DNA of 64,000 bases from Streptococcus pseudopneumoniae (GCF_001074565.1 NZ_JUQX01000025.1:1-64000); one strand, 5' to 3'. Positions 1 through 9,340 are shown, counted from the stretch's first letter. Program-made: numbers and translations. Notes: generated by a model not told the origin, from the sequence alone.

Positions 1-30
1 TCAGGTTCAATGGGTATCATCTCAGCCTAA
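1..30 (+). CDS. possible 3' tail of a rightward gene cut by the window edge
   Basis: Frame 1 is open from the first base to a TAA at 28-30 and would encode the last nine residues SGSMGIISA. Nine codons are too few to identify a protein. It is listed only because the window may begin inside a gene converging on lctO; the tail could equally be a chance open frame. The following stretch to about 160 is AT-rich and shows no other feature. Confidence 0.25.
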   Translation, partial: SGSMGIISA

Positions 31-161
31 AGCACCCCAAATGTCTTTATTATTTAATTACTGCACCAGTATAGCAAAAAATGAAAGCCCTAGCAAGATA
101 TTTGACTGAAAAATATATTTATATAGATTTCAATGGTGATTTATTCTTCCTATAGACGAAG

Positions 162-185
162 AAAAACCTCCACATCAAGTGGAGG
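162..185 (-). terminator. rho-independent terminator of lctO
   Basis: On the minus strand the stem CCTCCAC/GTGGAGG (arms 179-185 and 167-173) with a five-base loop is followed by five T residues. It starts 13 bases past the lctO stop codon. Confidence 0.85.
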
Positions 186-197
186 CAAGCTATTTTA

Positions 198-1334
198 TCA
201 ATACAATTTTAAGTCACGAGGGTCAACTGGGAAGGTTGGATTGTATGGGTTGTGACGGAGTTTGAAGTGTTTGACATCTTCAATAGTCTGAGTTCCAGAT
301 AACTGCATAACTGTCTTCAATTCTGCATTCAAGTGTTCAAAGACTTGACGCACACCAACACTACCGCCGAGAGCCAAGCCATAGATAACCGGGCGGCCAA
401 TAGCTACCAAGTCTGCTCCTGAAGCCAAGGCTTTAAAGACGTGTTGGCCACGACGAATACCAGAGTCAAAGACAATTGGTACGCGTTTGTCAACTGCTTC
501 TGCTACTTCTTGAAGTGAGTCAAAGGCAGCTGGCCCACCGTCGATTTGACGGCCACCATGGTTGGTTACCCAGATACCAGAAGCTCCAGCAGCAAGCGAA
601 CGTTCAACGTCCTCACGGCATTGTGGCCCCTTGACATAAACAGGAAGTCCTGAGTATTCAGCGATAAATTCTACATCTCGTGGAGATAGGCGCTGTTTAG
701 CTGATTTGTAAACAAAGTCCATTGATTTACCAGCACCTTCTGGCAGGTATTCTTCAACAATCGGCATGCCAACTGGGAAGACAAAACCATTACGCTTATC
801 GACCTCACGATTGCCCCCTACCGTAGCATCAGCCGTCAAGACAATCGCTTTATAACCTTCAGCCTTCACACGGTCCATGATGTGGCGATTGATACCATCA
901 TCTTTACTAAAGTAAAACTGGAACCAATGAGGTGTCCCTTGAAGGGCTTCCGTAATTTCTGGAAGGTCGACAGTAGAGTAAGAGCTGGTTGTATAGAGAG
1001 AACCAAACTCATGCACACCACGCGCAGTCGCCACTTCACCCTGTTCATTTGCCAATTTATGAGCCGCAACAGGCGCCATAATGATTGGTGAAGACAATTT
1101 TTCGCCTGCAAATTCAATCTCTGTACTTGGATTTTCTACATTGCAAAGTGTATGAGGAACGATGAGTTTGTGGTTAAAGGCACGAATATTCTCACGCAAA
1201 GTGAAAGTATCCTCCGCCCCACTAGCGATATAGCCAAATGCTGCTTTAGGAATAACTTGTTGCGCCATTGGCTCCAAATCATAGGTATTGATGAAATCTA
1301 CATGACCTTCTGCATTGCTTGTTTTGTATGACAT
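198..1334 (-). CDS. lctO: L-lactate oxidase (FMN-dependent alpha-hydroxy acid oxidase)
   Basis: A 378-residue cytoplasmic flavoprotein, the usual length for the family. It oxidises L-lactate with O2 to pyruvate and H2O2, and with pyruvate oxidase is a main source of streptococcal peroxide and, through acetyl phosphate, of extra ATP. Visible signatures are the FMN-barrel start with AAFGYIASGAED near residues 31-42, MAPVAAHKLA near 86-95, and the catalytic block TNHGGRQIDGGPA, where His259 is the base and Arg262 binds the carboxylate. A good ribosome site (AAGGAGG) lies 8 bases before the ATG. The gene stands alone between its own promoter, a cre-like palindrome and a terminator. The substrate is assigned by family similarity; a related hydroxy-acid oxidase cannot be fully excluded. 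Confidence 0.95.
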   Translation of the reverse strand: MSYKTSNAEGHVDFINTYDLEPMAQQVIPKAAFGYIASGAEDTFTLRENIRAFNHKLIVPHTLCNVENPSTEIEFAGEKLSSPIIMAPVAAHKLANEQGEVATARGVHEFGSLYTTSSYSTVDLPEITEALQGTPHWFQFYFSKDDGINRHIMDRVKAEGYKAIVLTADATVGGNREVDKRNGFVFPVGMPIVEEYLPEGAGKSMDFVYKSAKQRLSPRDVEFIAEYSGLPVYVKGPQCREDVERSLAAGASGIWVTNHGGRQIDGGPAAFDSLQEVAEAVDKRVPIVFDSGIRRGQHVFKALASGADLVAIGRPVIYGLALGGSVGVRQVFEHLNAELKTVMQLSGTQTIEDVKHFKLRHNPYNPTFPVDPRDLKLY

Positions 1335-1351
1335 AAAATGTCCTCCTTGAT

Positions 1352-1367
1352 AAGTAAGCGTTTACTT
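1352..1367. promoter_or_regulatory. candidate cre (CcpA site) in the lctO leader
   Basis: The near-palindrome AAGTAAGCGTTTACTT has the central CG and flanking symmetry of catabolite-responsive elements. It lies downstream of the lctO promoter and 18 bases upstream of the start codon, where bound CcpA would block transcription. Glucose repression of lctO is inferred, not shown. Confidence 0.6.
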
Positions 1368-1384
1368 TGTATATTACAAAAAAT

Positions 1385-1413
1385 ATTCTAACTCTTTTTT
1401 CAAAATTTTTCAA
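1385..1413 (-). promoter_or_regulatory. lctO promoter
   Basis: On the minus strand a -35 TTGAAA (1408-1413) and a -10 TAGAAT (1385-1390) are separated by 17 bases. Initiation near 1378 would place the cre-like palindrome just inside the transcript. Confidence 0.65.
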
Positions 1414-1494
1414 ATATTTTGTTTGGAAATTTCATGCTTTCAATCATTTTACAGAGATAATTAAAAATGATGAACTTTCTTAAGTTATGGAAAT

Positions 1495-2251
1495 TCAAAT
1501 AATCTTTTCATTTTCTAATACTTTATCATCAAATTGTTCAGCTAGTATAGTTGCTGAGTGATAAAGTTCCTTTGCTTTATTTTTATCATTTTCAAAATAA
1601 AGATAGCACTTAGCTTCAAATACTGAAATTCCAGATTTATAGACTTGCAACATTGTTACTGATAAAATTTCATTCATCTTTTTTACTAGAGATATCATAT
1701 GCTTATAGTCACTATGAACAACATAAACACCCGCTATGGCACAAAGAACTGATAGTAGCTCTACATTATACATTTCATCACTAACTAATTGCTGTTTCAA
1801 CAACTTAATCCGAAAATCATCTAATGCTCTCTTCTATAAATCAAGTCTTGACATTGCATAGCAAAATAATCAATTAATAGTAAATCATTGAATGTGTAAA
1901 CTTGCTTTAGTGTTACTTGCTTAAAATAATCATCAAAAATATCTTCAGCGAAACTACCTGTCCCTGTCCTTATCAAGTCTAATATTCTTTCAATCAAGTC
2001 TAGACTCAGCAACTCTTCCTCAGGAAGAGCTAGTTCTTTATTTTCAAGAAAAGTATCTATCGGAACTTCTAATCGCTTAGATAAATATTGTAACTTAGTA
2101 ATTGTTGGCAAGGATTGCCCAAGCTCAGTACGCATCAGCTGTTTGATTATTAAGTCAGCTTCTGTCCACAGACCTCTTCTCTCGTCAATTTGTGACGTTC
2201 ATGTTCCTGTCTTACTCTATGACCAATTTCAGTTTTAATATCTGTTGTCAT
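1495..2251 (-). pseudogene. decayed Rgg/MutR-family transcriptional regulator
   Basis: Three consecutive minus-strand frames together read as one Rgg-type regulator of about 250 residues. It begins with an ATG at 2251 and an N-terminal helix-turn-helix (TEIGHRVRQEHERHKLTREE). A one-base loss near 2172 makes the first frame stop after about 33 codons. The protein continues in another frame (RTELGQSLPTITKLQYLSKR, from about 2135), ends at a TAG at 1821-1823, and resumes in the third frame from about 1815 (ALDDFRIKLLKQQ) to the TGA at 1495. Intact Rgg proteins have about 285-300 residues with a C-terminal peptide-binding repeat domain, so the 3' end may also be shortened. No peptide pheromone gene was recognised next to it. 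The lctO promoter lies between this remnant and lctO. Confidence 0.8.
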
Positions 2252-2308
2252 TCTTACCTCTTAACCACAATCCATAAATTAACATACTTTTAATTCTTCG
2301 GCTAAAAA

Positions 2309-2869
2309 TTAACAATAATTCTTTTTCAAATCCGTCATATTATTTTCCAAAACTTGGATGTCTTGGCTGACTTTGAGAATGACAATGCTTCCTTGAATAC
2401 TGGAGATGACTTGACGGGCCTGCAACTGCGCCCGCTCTTCTGACCAGTCAGCATGCAGGTCTTGCAAGAGGCTGGCTAACTTCTCTGTCCACTGGGTCAT
2501 AAAATCATTGAGAGGAAAGCGGAAGTTCTCATCTTCTGTGGACAATTCCACAATCAGATTACCAATTGGGCAACCATAAAAGACCGTCTGACTTTCATGA
2601 AATTGACAAACCCAGTCAATCATATCCGAAAACTTGTCACTGTCAGACTTGTCTGCTTCAAAAATATCTTCAAAAAGCTCTTTTCGCCAATTTGCTAAAA
2701 TATCTTGAATGACCGTCAAACCAATTTCCTTCTTAGATTTGAAATAATAATAAAGCTGCCCCTTGCCAACATCAGCTGCCTCCATGATGTCACTGATGGA
2801 GGTGGCCACATAACCCTTCTGATAAATCAATTTCTCAGCACTTTGTAAAATACGCTCTTTAACACTCAT
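2309..2869 (-). CDS. TetR/AcrR-family transcriptional repressor
   Basis: A 186-residue one-domain-plus-ligand-pocket regulator. Residues 1-48 are a typical TetR DNA-binding region, with KERILQSAEKLIYQKG followed by the recognition helix GKGQLYYYFKSKKE. The remainder is the helical effector-binding half, which cannot be matched to a known ligand by eye; its layout resembles the AcrR/YxaF-like group. The start is supported by GAGGTGA upstream of the ATG. The gene is transcribed away from the isochorismatase-like gene at 3122, and an inverted repeat lies between them, so control of its divergent neighbour is the simplest hypothesis. The inducer is unknown. Confidence 0.9.
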   Translation of the reverse strand: MSVKERILQSAEKLIYQKGYVATSISDIMEAADVGKGQLYYYFKSKKEIGLTVIQDILANWRKELFEDIFEADKSDSDKFSDMIDWVCQFHESQTVFYGCPIGNLIVELSTEDENFRFPLNDFMTQWTEKLASLLQDLHADWSEERAQLQARQVISSIQGSIVILKVSQDIQVLENNMTDLKKNYC

Positions 2870-2983
2870 CTGCTCACCTCTCTTTTTCCTATTATAGCAG
2901 ATTCAGAGCCTGAAACCAAACAATTGAAACCACCTCCTTTTGCCACTGTTTTATCATTAAAATTTTTGTTCTGAGCAAATTAA

Positions 2984-3012
2984 TTTACAAATTCAATTTT
3001 AGATGTTATTAT
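2984..3012 (+). promoter_or_regulatory. promoter of the isochorismatase-like gene
   Basis: A -35 TTTACA (2984-2989) and a -10 TATTAT (3007-3012) are separated by 17 bases. The predicted start lies at the edge of the inverted repeat at 3020-3055. Confidence 0.6.
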
Positions 3013-3019
3013 AATTGTA

Positions 3020-3055
3020 CCGAATGGTCAGTATATAACTAAAACTACCATTTGG
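3020..3055. promoter_or_regulatory. candidate TetR operator (inverted repeat)
   Basis: CCGAATGGT at 3020-3028 is mirrored by ACCATTTGG at 3047-3055 with one mismatch across 18 intervening bases. The left half continues into CAGTA, giving the ACCGAATGGTCAGT look of many AcrR-type operators. The position just downstream of the rightward promoter suits repression by the adjacent TetR protein. Confidence 0.55.
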
Positions 3056-3121
3056 AAAATCATCAAACTAACAGTCTAAATTCCTATTGGCTGTTAATCA
3101 AATCATATTAGGAGGAACCTC

Positions 3122-3745
3122 ATGTTCAATCAGAAAAATGTCGCATTTGTTATCACAGACCCACAAGTTGAATTCCTAAAACATACTGGTAAAGGATTCG
3201 GAGCAACTAAAGACGTTCTTGAAAAAGTTAATACTATTGAAAATCTGACAAAGCTTTTCGCTCTTGCTCAAGAGCGTGGCTACAAGCGTTTTATCTCACC
3301 GCACTACTTCTATCCACACGATCACAAGTGGCAATTTAAAGCTGCTGGTGAAACGATGATGATTGAAAACGAAATGTTTTGGCGTGATAGCCAGTATTCA
3401 GCAATTCCAGAAGGCTCTGGAGCAGATATGATTGAAGAGATTAAACCATTTTTGGATGAAGATACTATTGTTGTCAACGGACATAAAATCTTTGGCCCAG
3501 AAAGCAACGACCTTAACCTTCAACTCCGCAAAAATGGTATCGACACCGTCATCTTGGCTGGTATGAATGCTAATCTCTGCGTGGATTCACATATGCGTGA
3601 ACTCATAGAATTAGGCTACAATGTCATTGTTGTTAACGATGCTGTCGGTGCTCCAGGTGAAGAAGCCTACCAAGCTGCCCTGACAAACTATGGCTACATT
3701 GCCAACCAAGTTTTGACAACTGAGGAAGTTATCGCTCAACTTTAG
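3122..3745 (+). CDS. isochorismatase-family cysteine hydrolase
   Basis: A 207-residue single-domain hydrolase. The family triad is visible: Asp13 (VITDPQVEF), Lys122 (NGHKIFG) and Cys153 (NANLCVDSH). Members hydrolyse amides or vinyl ethers through the cysteine. The substrate is not readable here, and this protein is not a close copy of the nicotinamidase at 38144. An AGGAGG site precedes the ATG by about 6 bases. It is divergent from a TetR repressor and has its own promoter and operator, so it is probably an inducible single-gene response, perhaps to a small electrophile or amide. It ends at a terminator shared with pyrE. Confidence 0.88.
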   Translation: MFNQKNVAFVITDPQVEFLKHTGKGFGATKDVLEKVNTIENLTKLFALAQERGYKRFISPHYFYPHDHKWQFKAAGETMMIENEMFWRDSQYSAIPEGSGADMIEEIKPFLDEDTIVVNGHKIFGPESNDLNLQLRKNGIDTVILAGMNANLCVDSHMRELIELGYNVIVVNDAVGAPGEEAYQAALTNYGYIANQVLTTEEVIAQL

Positions 3746-3755
3746 TATTAAAAAC

Positions 3756-3788
3756 AAAATCAGGTAATCCTAGCGACTACCTGATTTT
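3756..3788. terminator. bidirectional terminator between the isochorismatase gene and pyrE
   Basis: An 11-base perfect stem AAAATCAGGTA/TACCTGATTTT with A and T runs at the two ends serves the converging genes on both strands. Confidence 0.85.
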
Positions 3789-3795
3789 CTATGTT

Positions 3796-4428
3796 TTAAG
3801 CGTTTTGCCAATTTTCTTGGTCTTCTTTAAAGCGTTTTAGAAGGTCGAGTCCTTCTGGTGTGATATATCCTTCTTCTTGGGCTAGGTGAATGAGTTCACT
3901 GTAGTTAGAAAGCGTCACAAGTTTGACACCTGCGTCTGAGAAGTTCTTATCTGCTTTTGGCAATTGGTAACTGAAAATCGCTACAACTCCAAGCACATCT
4001 GCTCCTTCTCGTTTAGCAGCTGCTACTGCTTCAAGAACAGAACCACCTGTTGAAATAAGGTCTTCAACCACTACCATTTTTTGACCCTGAGCTACGCGGC
4101 CTTCGATTTGATTACCAGCTCCGTGGTCTTTTGGTTTGCTACGGATGTAGGCAAATGGCAAGTTCATCTTGTCAGCAATAATAGCTCCGTGTGGAATCCC
4201 TGCTGTCGCAGTTCCTGCAATCACTTCAACCTCCGGAAAGGCTTCTTTGATAGCATCTACAAAACCATTTTCAATGAGAGTACGAGTTTCTGGATAGGCT
4301 AGTGTCACACGGTTGTCAGTATAAATCGGTGACTTGATACCTGATGCCCAAGTGAAAGGTTCTTCTGGTTTGAGGTAAACGGCTTGGATTTTCAAGAGGT
4401 GGCTAGCGATATCTTTAGCAAGTGTCAT
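3796..4428 (-). CDS. pyrE: orotate phosphoribosyltransferase
   Basis: A 210-residue enzyme joining orotate to PRPP to give orotidine 5'-phosphate, step five of UMP synthesis. The PRPP-binding motif [12 protein letters not shown] lies near residues 119-130. The flexible-loop active-site residues SKPKDHG are near 98-104, and the length is standard for the short bacterial form. It follows pyrF by 39 bases in the same operon, so OMP is made and decarboxylated by products of one transcript. Control comes from the PyrR attenuator upstream of pyrF. The start is supported by an AAGGAG site. Confidence 0.96.
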   Translation of the reverse strand: MTLAKDIASHLLKIQAVYLKPEEPFTWASGIKSPIYTDNRVTLAYPETRTLIENGFVDAIKEAFPEVEVIAGTATAGIPHGAIIADKMNLPFAYIRSKPKDHGAGNQIEGRVAQGQKMVVVEDLISTGGSVLEAVAAAKREGADVLGVVAIFSYQLPKADKNFSDAGVKLVTLSNYSELIHLAQEEGYITPEGLDLLKRFKEDQENWQNA

Positions 4429-4467
4429 AGTATTCTCCTTTTGTTTTTATAATCTATTTCTTTCATT

Positions 4468-5163
4468 TCAGTCTTGGTTCCATTCATCCTTGATAGCATG
4501 ATAAGCTGCAGCAGGATCCTCAGCTTGGGTAATAGGACGTCCCACTACGATATAGTCACTACCGATTTGATAGGCGTCAGCAGGTGTCATGACACGTTTT
4601 TGGTCTCCAACTGTGGCTCCCACTGGACGAATTCCCGGTGTCAAACAGATAAAATCTTTGCTTGTTGCTTCTTTGATAAGCTTGACTTCCTGAGCCGAGC
4701 AAACGACACCGTCCAAGTCCGCTTCAGCTGTCTTCTTGGCATAGTGAATCACAGACTCTTGCAGGCTGGTTTGGATATTTTGAAAATCCTGCATCTGGCT
4801 TTCCGACGTTGATGTAAGCTGGGTCACAGCGATCAATTTGGCTTGTGTCCCCAAACCTTCACGCGCAGCCTTCATCATCTCCACACCACCAGCAGCATGA
4901 ACATTTGTCATGTCCACACCAAGCTGAGATAGGACCTTCATGGCAGATTTGACTGTATTGGGAATGTCATGTAGCTTGAGGTCCAAAAAGACACTATGCC
5001 CCAATGACTTCAAATAACGGACAACTTCTGGACCTTCCGCATAATAAAGCTCCATCCCTACTTTTAGATAAAGACTTTCTTCTGCCGGGAAAAGAGATAA
5101 AAATTCCTTGACTGCCTCAAAACTAGGAAAATCAAGAGCAATAACTGGACGATGTTCACGCAT
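4468..5163 (-). CDS. pyrF: orotidine 5'-phosphate decarboxylase
   Basis: A 231-residue TIM barrel that decarboxylates OMP to UMP, the last step of de novo pyrimidine synthesis. The catalytic Asp-Lys-Asp signature is [10 protein letters not shown] at residues 61-70, with Lys63 as proton donor, and the phosphate loop PGIRP lies in the C-terminal half. It is the first gene of a two-gene pyrF-pyrE operon and is preceded by a PyrR-type leader with its own terminator, so expression should fall when UMP is plentiful. Start: AAAGGAG before ATG. Confidence 0.96.
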   Translation of the reverse strand: MREHRPVIALDFPSFEAVKEFLSLFPAEESLYLKVGMELYYAEGPEVVRYLKSLGHSVFLDLKLHDIPNTVKSAMKVLSQLGVDMTNVHAAGGVEMMKAAREGLGTQAKLIAVTQLTSTSESQMQDFQNIQTSLQESVIHYAKKTAEADLDGVVCSAQEVKLIKEATSKDFICLTPGIRPVGATVGDQKRVMTPADAYQIGSDYIVVGRPITQAEDPAAAYHAIKDEWNQD

Positions 5164-5200
5164 ACTTTTCTCCTTTTACCTTTGTAAGCTAGAGAGCATG

Positions 5201-5290
5201 AAAAAAGGAACCTGCCAACAGCAAGGTTCCACGAAAAATGGGTAGAGTCCACCCTTTCACCGTCTAACCTTAGCTGCCTCTCTGGACTGC
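5201..5290 (-). ncRNA. PyrR-binding attenuator leader of pyrFE
   Basis: On the minus strand the leader carries the PyrR anti-antiterminator core TCCAGAGAGGCAGCTAAGG (about 5266-5286). It is followed by a terminator hairpin GGAACCTTGC/GCAGGTTCC running into six T residues (5201-5229). In the known Bacillus and streptococcal mechanism, UMP-bound PyrR stabilises this loop and lets the terminator form. Confidence 0.9.
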
Positions 5291-5307
5291 TTTAAAGGTT
5301 TTTTTCT

Positions 5308-5336
5308 ATTCTATTATTTATAGTAGGACTTGTCAA
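5308..5336 (-). promoter_or_regulatory. pyrFE promoter
   Basis: On the minus strand a consensus -35 TTGACA (5331-5336) and a -10 TAGAAT (5308-5313) are separated by 17 bases. The predicted transcript starts just before the PyrR leader. Confidence 0.8.
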
Positions 5337-5391
5337 GCAAAAACTCGAAACTGGACTTCTATACCATTCAAAATCAAGAGGAAAAGTTAGT

Positions 5392-6546
5392 CTAACGACT
5401 CTGTGATTGCTGGCTCGTTTGACTTCCCTGTTCTTCTTGTTTTTTCTTTTCTTCTTCCTGTTTTTTCTTCTCAGCTTCCTTGGCCTCTTGTTTGGCTTTT
5501 TCCTCAGCCTCTTCTATCAATTTATCCGCTATGGTATAGCTGTATGCTCCAGCCTCCATATCGACTACACTCGGTTCTGTCAATTGTGGCTTGATTTTGC
5601 TGTAATAAGGCAATTTCTTGCTCAATTCTGACAAGGGAACCAAAATCTCATCTGTGTCCAGCATAGTAATTTTTAAAAGATCTGCTGTTGCCTTGCTCGG
5701 AGCTAATTCGATTTTCTGGATTTGACTCTTGATATCCTCACTGATAGTAGATAATCCTGTGACCAGCTCTTTCACCTGCTGCTCATCATTAAAGGTAACT
5801 GTCAGATAAGTCTCAGGCAAGTTTAAGCGATTTACAGGAGTTGACTCAACCGCACCACTAGAAAGAATTGGATAATACTCTTCACCAGACACATAATAAC
5901 CGACAATATCAAACTCCTTAACCTCAATCGTAAAGTTAGTCGGAAATTGATAGTTAATCTTCGCCGATTCTATCCAATGATTGGACTTGATTCGCTCAGC
6001 GTATGTTTCCTTATCCAACAATAGAGCTAAGGTATAGTCGCTATCTTGAATTCCAGAAGCCTGTTTGATGTCATCCGCCTGGGTGTTCCTATTTCCCTTA
6101 ACCTCGATATTTTTGATGGTCGAAAGTGGAGTCAACAGATAGACTGAAAAAAGGAGGACTAGGACACTGGGTACCAAGATACTCACAGCTCGCCAAATAT
6201 GAACAGGCGCAATTTTAAGCTTGGCTGGTTTGGCTGGTTTCTCTGGTTTTTCTTTTTTCTTCTCTTTTTCTTCTTTGACTTTAGGATCACCCTTTTTAGA
6301 TTTTTCTTCTTTTTCGGATGATTCTTCGTCTGGAACAGTTTCGTTCTGGTCGGAATCACTTGATAACTTCTTACTTTCCTCTAACGACTTAGAGTTTTTC
6401 CCCATTCGAGCTTGTTTTTCCTTTTCCTTCTCCTCAGCTAGGGCAGCTTCTTCCTCAGCCTTCTTCTTCAGGTATTCCTGGTTTCGTTTCTGCCATTCAG
6501 ACAATTCTTGCTTCTGGTTTGATTCTTTGTTCTTATCCTTTGACAT
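5392..6546 (-). CDS. divIB: cell division protein DivIB/FtsQ
   Basis: A 384-residue bitopic membrane protein. Residues 1-110 are a highly charged Lys/Glu cytoplasmic tail, residues about 117-140 form the membrane helix, and residues 143-215 form the POTRA domain (STIKNIEVKGNRNTQ). A beta-rich FtsQ domain follows, then an unusually low-complexity Lys/Glu/Gln tail (EAEKKKQEEEKKKQEEQ). DivIB joins DivIC/FtsB and FtsL to scaffold septal peptidoglycan synthesis. The gene closes the murD-murG-divIB cluster, 9 bases after murG, linking precursor synthesis to the division machine. The long charged tails are typical of streptococcal DivIB. Confidence 0.93.
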   Translation of the reverse strand: MSKDKNKESNQKQELSEWQKRNQEYLKKKAEEEAALAEEKEKEKQARMGKNSKSLEESKKLSSDSDQNETVPDEESSEKEEKSKKGDPKVKEEKEKKKEKPEKPAKPAKLKIAPVHIWRAVSILVPSVLVLLFSVYLLTPLSTIKNIEVKGNRNTQADDIKQASGIQDSDYTLALLLDKETYAERIKSNHWIESAKINYQFPTNFTIEVKEFDIVGYYVSGEEYYPILSSGAVESTPVNRLNLPETYLTVTFNDEQQVKELVTGLSTISEDIKSQIQKIELAPSKATADLLKITMLDTDEILVPLSELSKKLPYYSKIKPQLTEPSVVDMEAGAYSYTIADKLIEEAEEKAKQEAKEAEKKKQEEEKKKQEEQGSQTSQQSQSR

Positions 6547-6555
6547 TGATATTCC

Positions 6556-7614
6556 TTATGATAGGTCTTTTCTTAGTAGATCGTAAAAATCTGCAAGAGA
6601 TTTCAATTCAGTCGAAGCTTTCATGCTAGCTTGGTACTGATCCTTGTGACTAAGCAAGTGACTGAGTTTCGCCTCCAAGCTTTCCAAGGTCAAGTCACTT
6701 TCTTGAAGTTCTTCTGCATAGCCTTTCTTAACAAAGTAGGCTGCATTTTCAATCTGGTCTCCTCGACTTGCTTCACGACCCAATGGTACGATGAGATGGA
6801 GTTTCGCCATGGCTAAGAGCTCAAAAATCGTATTGGCACCGCCACGCGTCACCACCACATCTGCCATCTCCATCAAGGGTTGATAGAGATCCGTCACATA
6901 GTCAACACGAAAGAGATTTTGACTCAATTCATTGAGGCTAGAATCTCCAGTGAGATTGATAATGTTGTAGCGCTCTGTCAGCTCTTTTTTATGTTCTGTC
7001 ACCAATTGGTTAAAGACACGAGCTCCTGCAGAACCACCAACAAACAATACAGTTGGCAATTTTGGATTAAAGTGGGTTTGGATATCCACCAATTCATCTG
7101 GCTCTGAAGTTTTTTGGTCTGAAACTTTGGTCACTGCTCCCACATGCTCAACTTTTGCGAGACCAGCAGCCTGCTCAAAGGTTGAGTACATCTTGGTTGC
7201 AAATTTGTAGGCAATTTTATTGGCTAAACCCATAGATAGGTCAGATTCGTGGATAAAGACAGGTACTCCAGACACACGCGCTGCGATAACTGGCGGTACT
7301 GAGACAAATCCTCCCTTAGAAAAAAGAGCCTGTGGACGAAGTCGTAACATAATAAAGAGGGATTGGACAATTCCCCAACCAACTTTGAAGACATCCAGCA
7401 TATTTTGCCAAGAGAAATAGCGACGCAACTTCCCAGTTGCAATAGAATGGAAGGTCACATTCAAACCTGACTTGAGGATTTCTTGGTGTTCGATTCCGTG
7501 TTTATCACCGATATAATGAACTTCCCAGCCGTCTTCGATGAACTTAGGCATTAACAAAAGATTGAGGGTGACATGTCCAACCGTCCCCCCACCTGTAAAG
7601 ACAATTTTTTTCAT
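6556..7614 (-). CDS. murG: UDP-GlcNAc:lipid I N-acetylglucosaminyltransferase
   Basis: A 352-residue GT28-family enzyme of the inner membrane face that adds GlcNAc to lipid I to make lipid II. The N-terminal GGGTVGH loop (residues 8-14) is the streptococcal version of the usual GGTGGH phosphate loop. The C-terminal donor site shows VGGSAGA near 192-198 and VTRGGANT near 255-262. It lies one base after murD and 9 bases before divIB, so the three are almost certainly cotranscribed. Confidence 0.96.
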   Translation of the reverse strand: MKKIVFTGGGTVGHVTLNLLLMPKFIEDGWEVHYIGDKHGIEHQEILKSGLNVTFHSIATGKLRRYFSWQNMLDVFKVGWGIVQSLFIMLRLRPQALFSKGGFVSVPPVIAARVSGVPVFIHESDLSMGLANKIAYKFATKMYSTFEQAAGLAKVEHVGAVTKVSDQKTSEPDELVDIQTHFNPKLPTVLFVGGSAGARVFNQLVTEHKKELTERYNIINLTGDSSLNELSQNLFRVDYVTDLYQPLMEMADVVVTRGGANTIFELLAMAKLHLIVPLGREASRGDQIENAAYFVKKGYAEELQESDLTLESLEAKLSHLLSHKDQYQASMKASTELKSLADFYDLLRKDLS

Positions 7615-7615
7615 A

Positions 7616-8968
7616 TTATTCCTTTAACTCCGCTACTGTGTCGATAAAGAGGTCGCCACGTACTTCAAAGTTAGCATACATATCCCAGCTAGCATTGGCA
7701 GGGCTGAGAAGAACCACATCTCCTTGAGTCGCTAGCTCATAGGCCTTGTGGGTCGCATCAGCAATATCTGTCGCATCTACATAAGCCACACCAGCCTTAT
7801 CCGCTGCCCGTTTGACACGTTCTGCAGATTGACCGAGGATAACCATCTGCTTGAGGCCTGTGATATCTGGCACCAATTCGTCAAACTCATTTCCACGGTC
7901 CAAACCACCTGCAATTAAGATAACCTTACTGTTGTCAAATCCTGACAAGGCTTTTTGAGTCGCTAAGATATTGGTTGATTTGCTATCGTTATAGAATTTG
8001 ACACCCTGAATTTCATCCACAAATTGGAGACGGTGTTTGACACCACCAAAGGCTGAAAGAGTTTCCTTGATGGTTTGGTTATCCACACCACGGAGCTTGG
8101 CTACAGCAATAGTCGCAAGTGCATTTTCTACATTGTGGCTACCTGGAACACCGATTTCACTAGCTGCCATGACCACTTCTCCACGGAAGTAGAGTTGACC
8201 ATCTTCCAAATAAGCTCCATCAACCTTTTCCTGTGTTGAAAATGGTACAACAGTAGTTTGTGTTTTGGTAGCCAATTCTTTTGCCAAGTCTTGGTTAAAG
8301 TTCAAGACAAGGAAATCAGCTGCTGTCATCTTGTTCTGGATATTCCACTTAGCTGCCACATACTCCTCAAAAGAACCATGATAGTCGATATGAGTTGGCA
8401 TGAGGTTGGTAATAACCGCAATCTCAGGATGGAATTCTTGGACACCCATCAGTTGGAAAGAAGAAAGTTCCATGACGAGCGTGTCCTTGTCTGTCGCTGT
8501 TTGAGCCACTTGACTAGCAGGATAGCCGATATTTCCTGACAAAAGACCATGTTGGCCGGCAGCAGTTAAAACTTCCCCAATCATCGTCGTTGTGGTTGTT
8601 TTCCCATTTGAACCAGTGATACCGATAATTGGCGCTTCTGAGATTAAATAAGCCAATTCCACCTCAGTCAGGACTGGAATCCCCTTTGCCAATGCCTTTT
8701 CAATCATGGGATTGCTATACGGGATACCTGGATTTTTCACCATCAGAGCGAAATCTTCATCCAAGAGTTCCAAAGGATGCCCACCAGTGACAACCTTGAT
8801 TCCCTCTTCCAGCAAGCTTTGAGCAGCAGGATTTTCCTCAAAAGGCTTGCCGTCATTTACTGTCACAATAGCTCCTAGCTTGTCCAACAAACGGGCCACA
8901 GACTCACCAGACTTAGCCAAACCTAAAACAAGTACTTTCTTATTTTTAAATTGATCGATTACTTTCAT
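7616..8968 (-). CDS. murD: UDP-N-acetylmuramoyl-L-alanine:D-glutamate ligase
   Basis: A 450-residue cytoplasmic Mur ligase adding D-Glu to UDP-MurNAc-L-Ala with ATP. It has an N-terminal UDP-binding Rossmann domain ([10 protein letters not shown], residues 12-21), the ATP loop [13 protein letters not shown] near 116-128, and a C-terminal ligase domain with YNDSKSTN and HRLQFV. It is first in the murD-murG-divIB operon. GGAG sits 8 bases before the ATG, and an extended -10 (TGGTAAAAT) lies about 35 bases upstream in the 117-base gap after the DUF3165 terminator. Confidence 0.96.
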   Translation of the reverse strand: MKVIDQFKNKKVLVLGLAKSGESVARLLDKLGAIVTVNDGKPFEENPAAQSLLEEGIKVVTGGHPLELLDEDFALMVKNPGIPYSNPMIEKALAKGIPVLTEVELAYLISEAPIIGITGSNGKTTTTTMIGEVLTAAGQHGLLSGNIGYPASQVAQTATDKDTLVMELSSFQLMGVQEFHPEIAVITNLMPTHIDYHGSFEEYVAAKWNIQNKMTAADFLVLNFNQDLAKELATKTQTTVVPFSTQEKVDGAYLEDGQLYFRGEVVMAASEIGVPGSHNVENALATIAVAKLRGVDNQTIKETLSAFGGVKHRLQFVDEIQGVKFYNDSKSTNILATQKALSGFDNSKVILIAGGLDRGNEFDELVPDITGLKQMVILGQSAERVKRAADKAGVAYVDATDIADATHKAYELATQGDVVLLSPANASWDMYANFEVRGDLFIDTVAELKE

Positions 8969-9057
8969 GTCTCAAACTCCATTTCTACTCCTACTATTTT
9001 ACCATTTTTATGGAAATATTACTAAACGAAAATGCTCTAGCCCTCATTATAACATCG

Positions 9058-9081
9058 AAAAAGAGAGCCGTAGCTCTCTTT
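9058..9081 (-). terminator. terminator after typA-DUF3165
   Basis: On the minus strand AAAGAGAGC/GCTCTCTTT with a four-base loop runs into T residues, separating the typA transcript from murD. Confidence 0.85.
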
Positions 9082-9085
9082 CTAT

Positions 9086-9340
9086 TTATCTTCTTTTGCT
9101 CTTTTTTACAGACATGAGCGTAATGTCTCTCAAGCTAAAGTAGGCTAGGGCCAGCATGGCGATTGTGACAAAAAATTCTGTCGGTAATTGGAAAATCTGC
9201 AGGACGGACAAGAACAGCAAAATCAAGAGTGCAACAACTACAAAGACCAAGATAACGATGTTGACTGTTCCTTTGATACTTTGAGGTGTCGCAAATACAT
9301 AGAGTAGTAATAAGAGTATCCCTATGATTAAATAGACCAT
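9086..9340 (-). CDS. small membrane protein, DUF3165 family
   Basis: An 84-residue hydrophobic protein with two or three membrane helices (about 2-18, 24-47 and 52-72) and a basic tail (SVKKSKRR), predicted to lie in the cytoplasmic membrane with the tail inside. It matches the streptococcal DUF3165 family in length and pattern. Its function is unknown. It follows typA by 19 bases and is followed by a strong terminator, so it is cotranscribed with typA; no functional link is established. Confidence 0.85.
   Translation of the reverse strand: MVYLIIGILLLLLYVFATPQSIKGTVNIVILVFVVVALLILLFLSVLQIFQLPTEFFVTIAMLALAYFSLRDITLMSVKKSKRR

Noticed and set aside
5064-5252. Leftward open frame overlapping the pyrF start and PyrR leader
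   Set aside because: It is an alternative reading of the leader and pyrF 5' end; the PyrR attenuator explains this segment.
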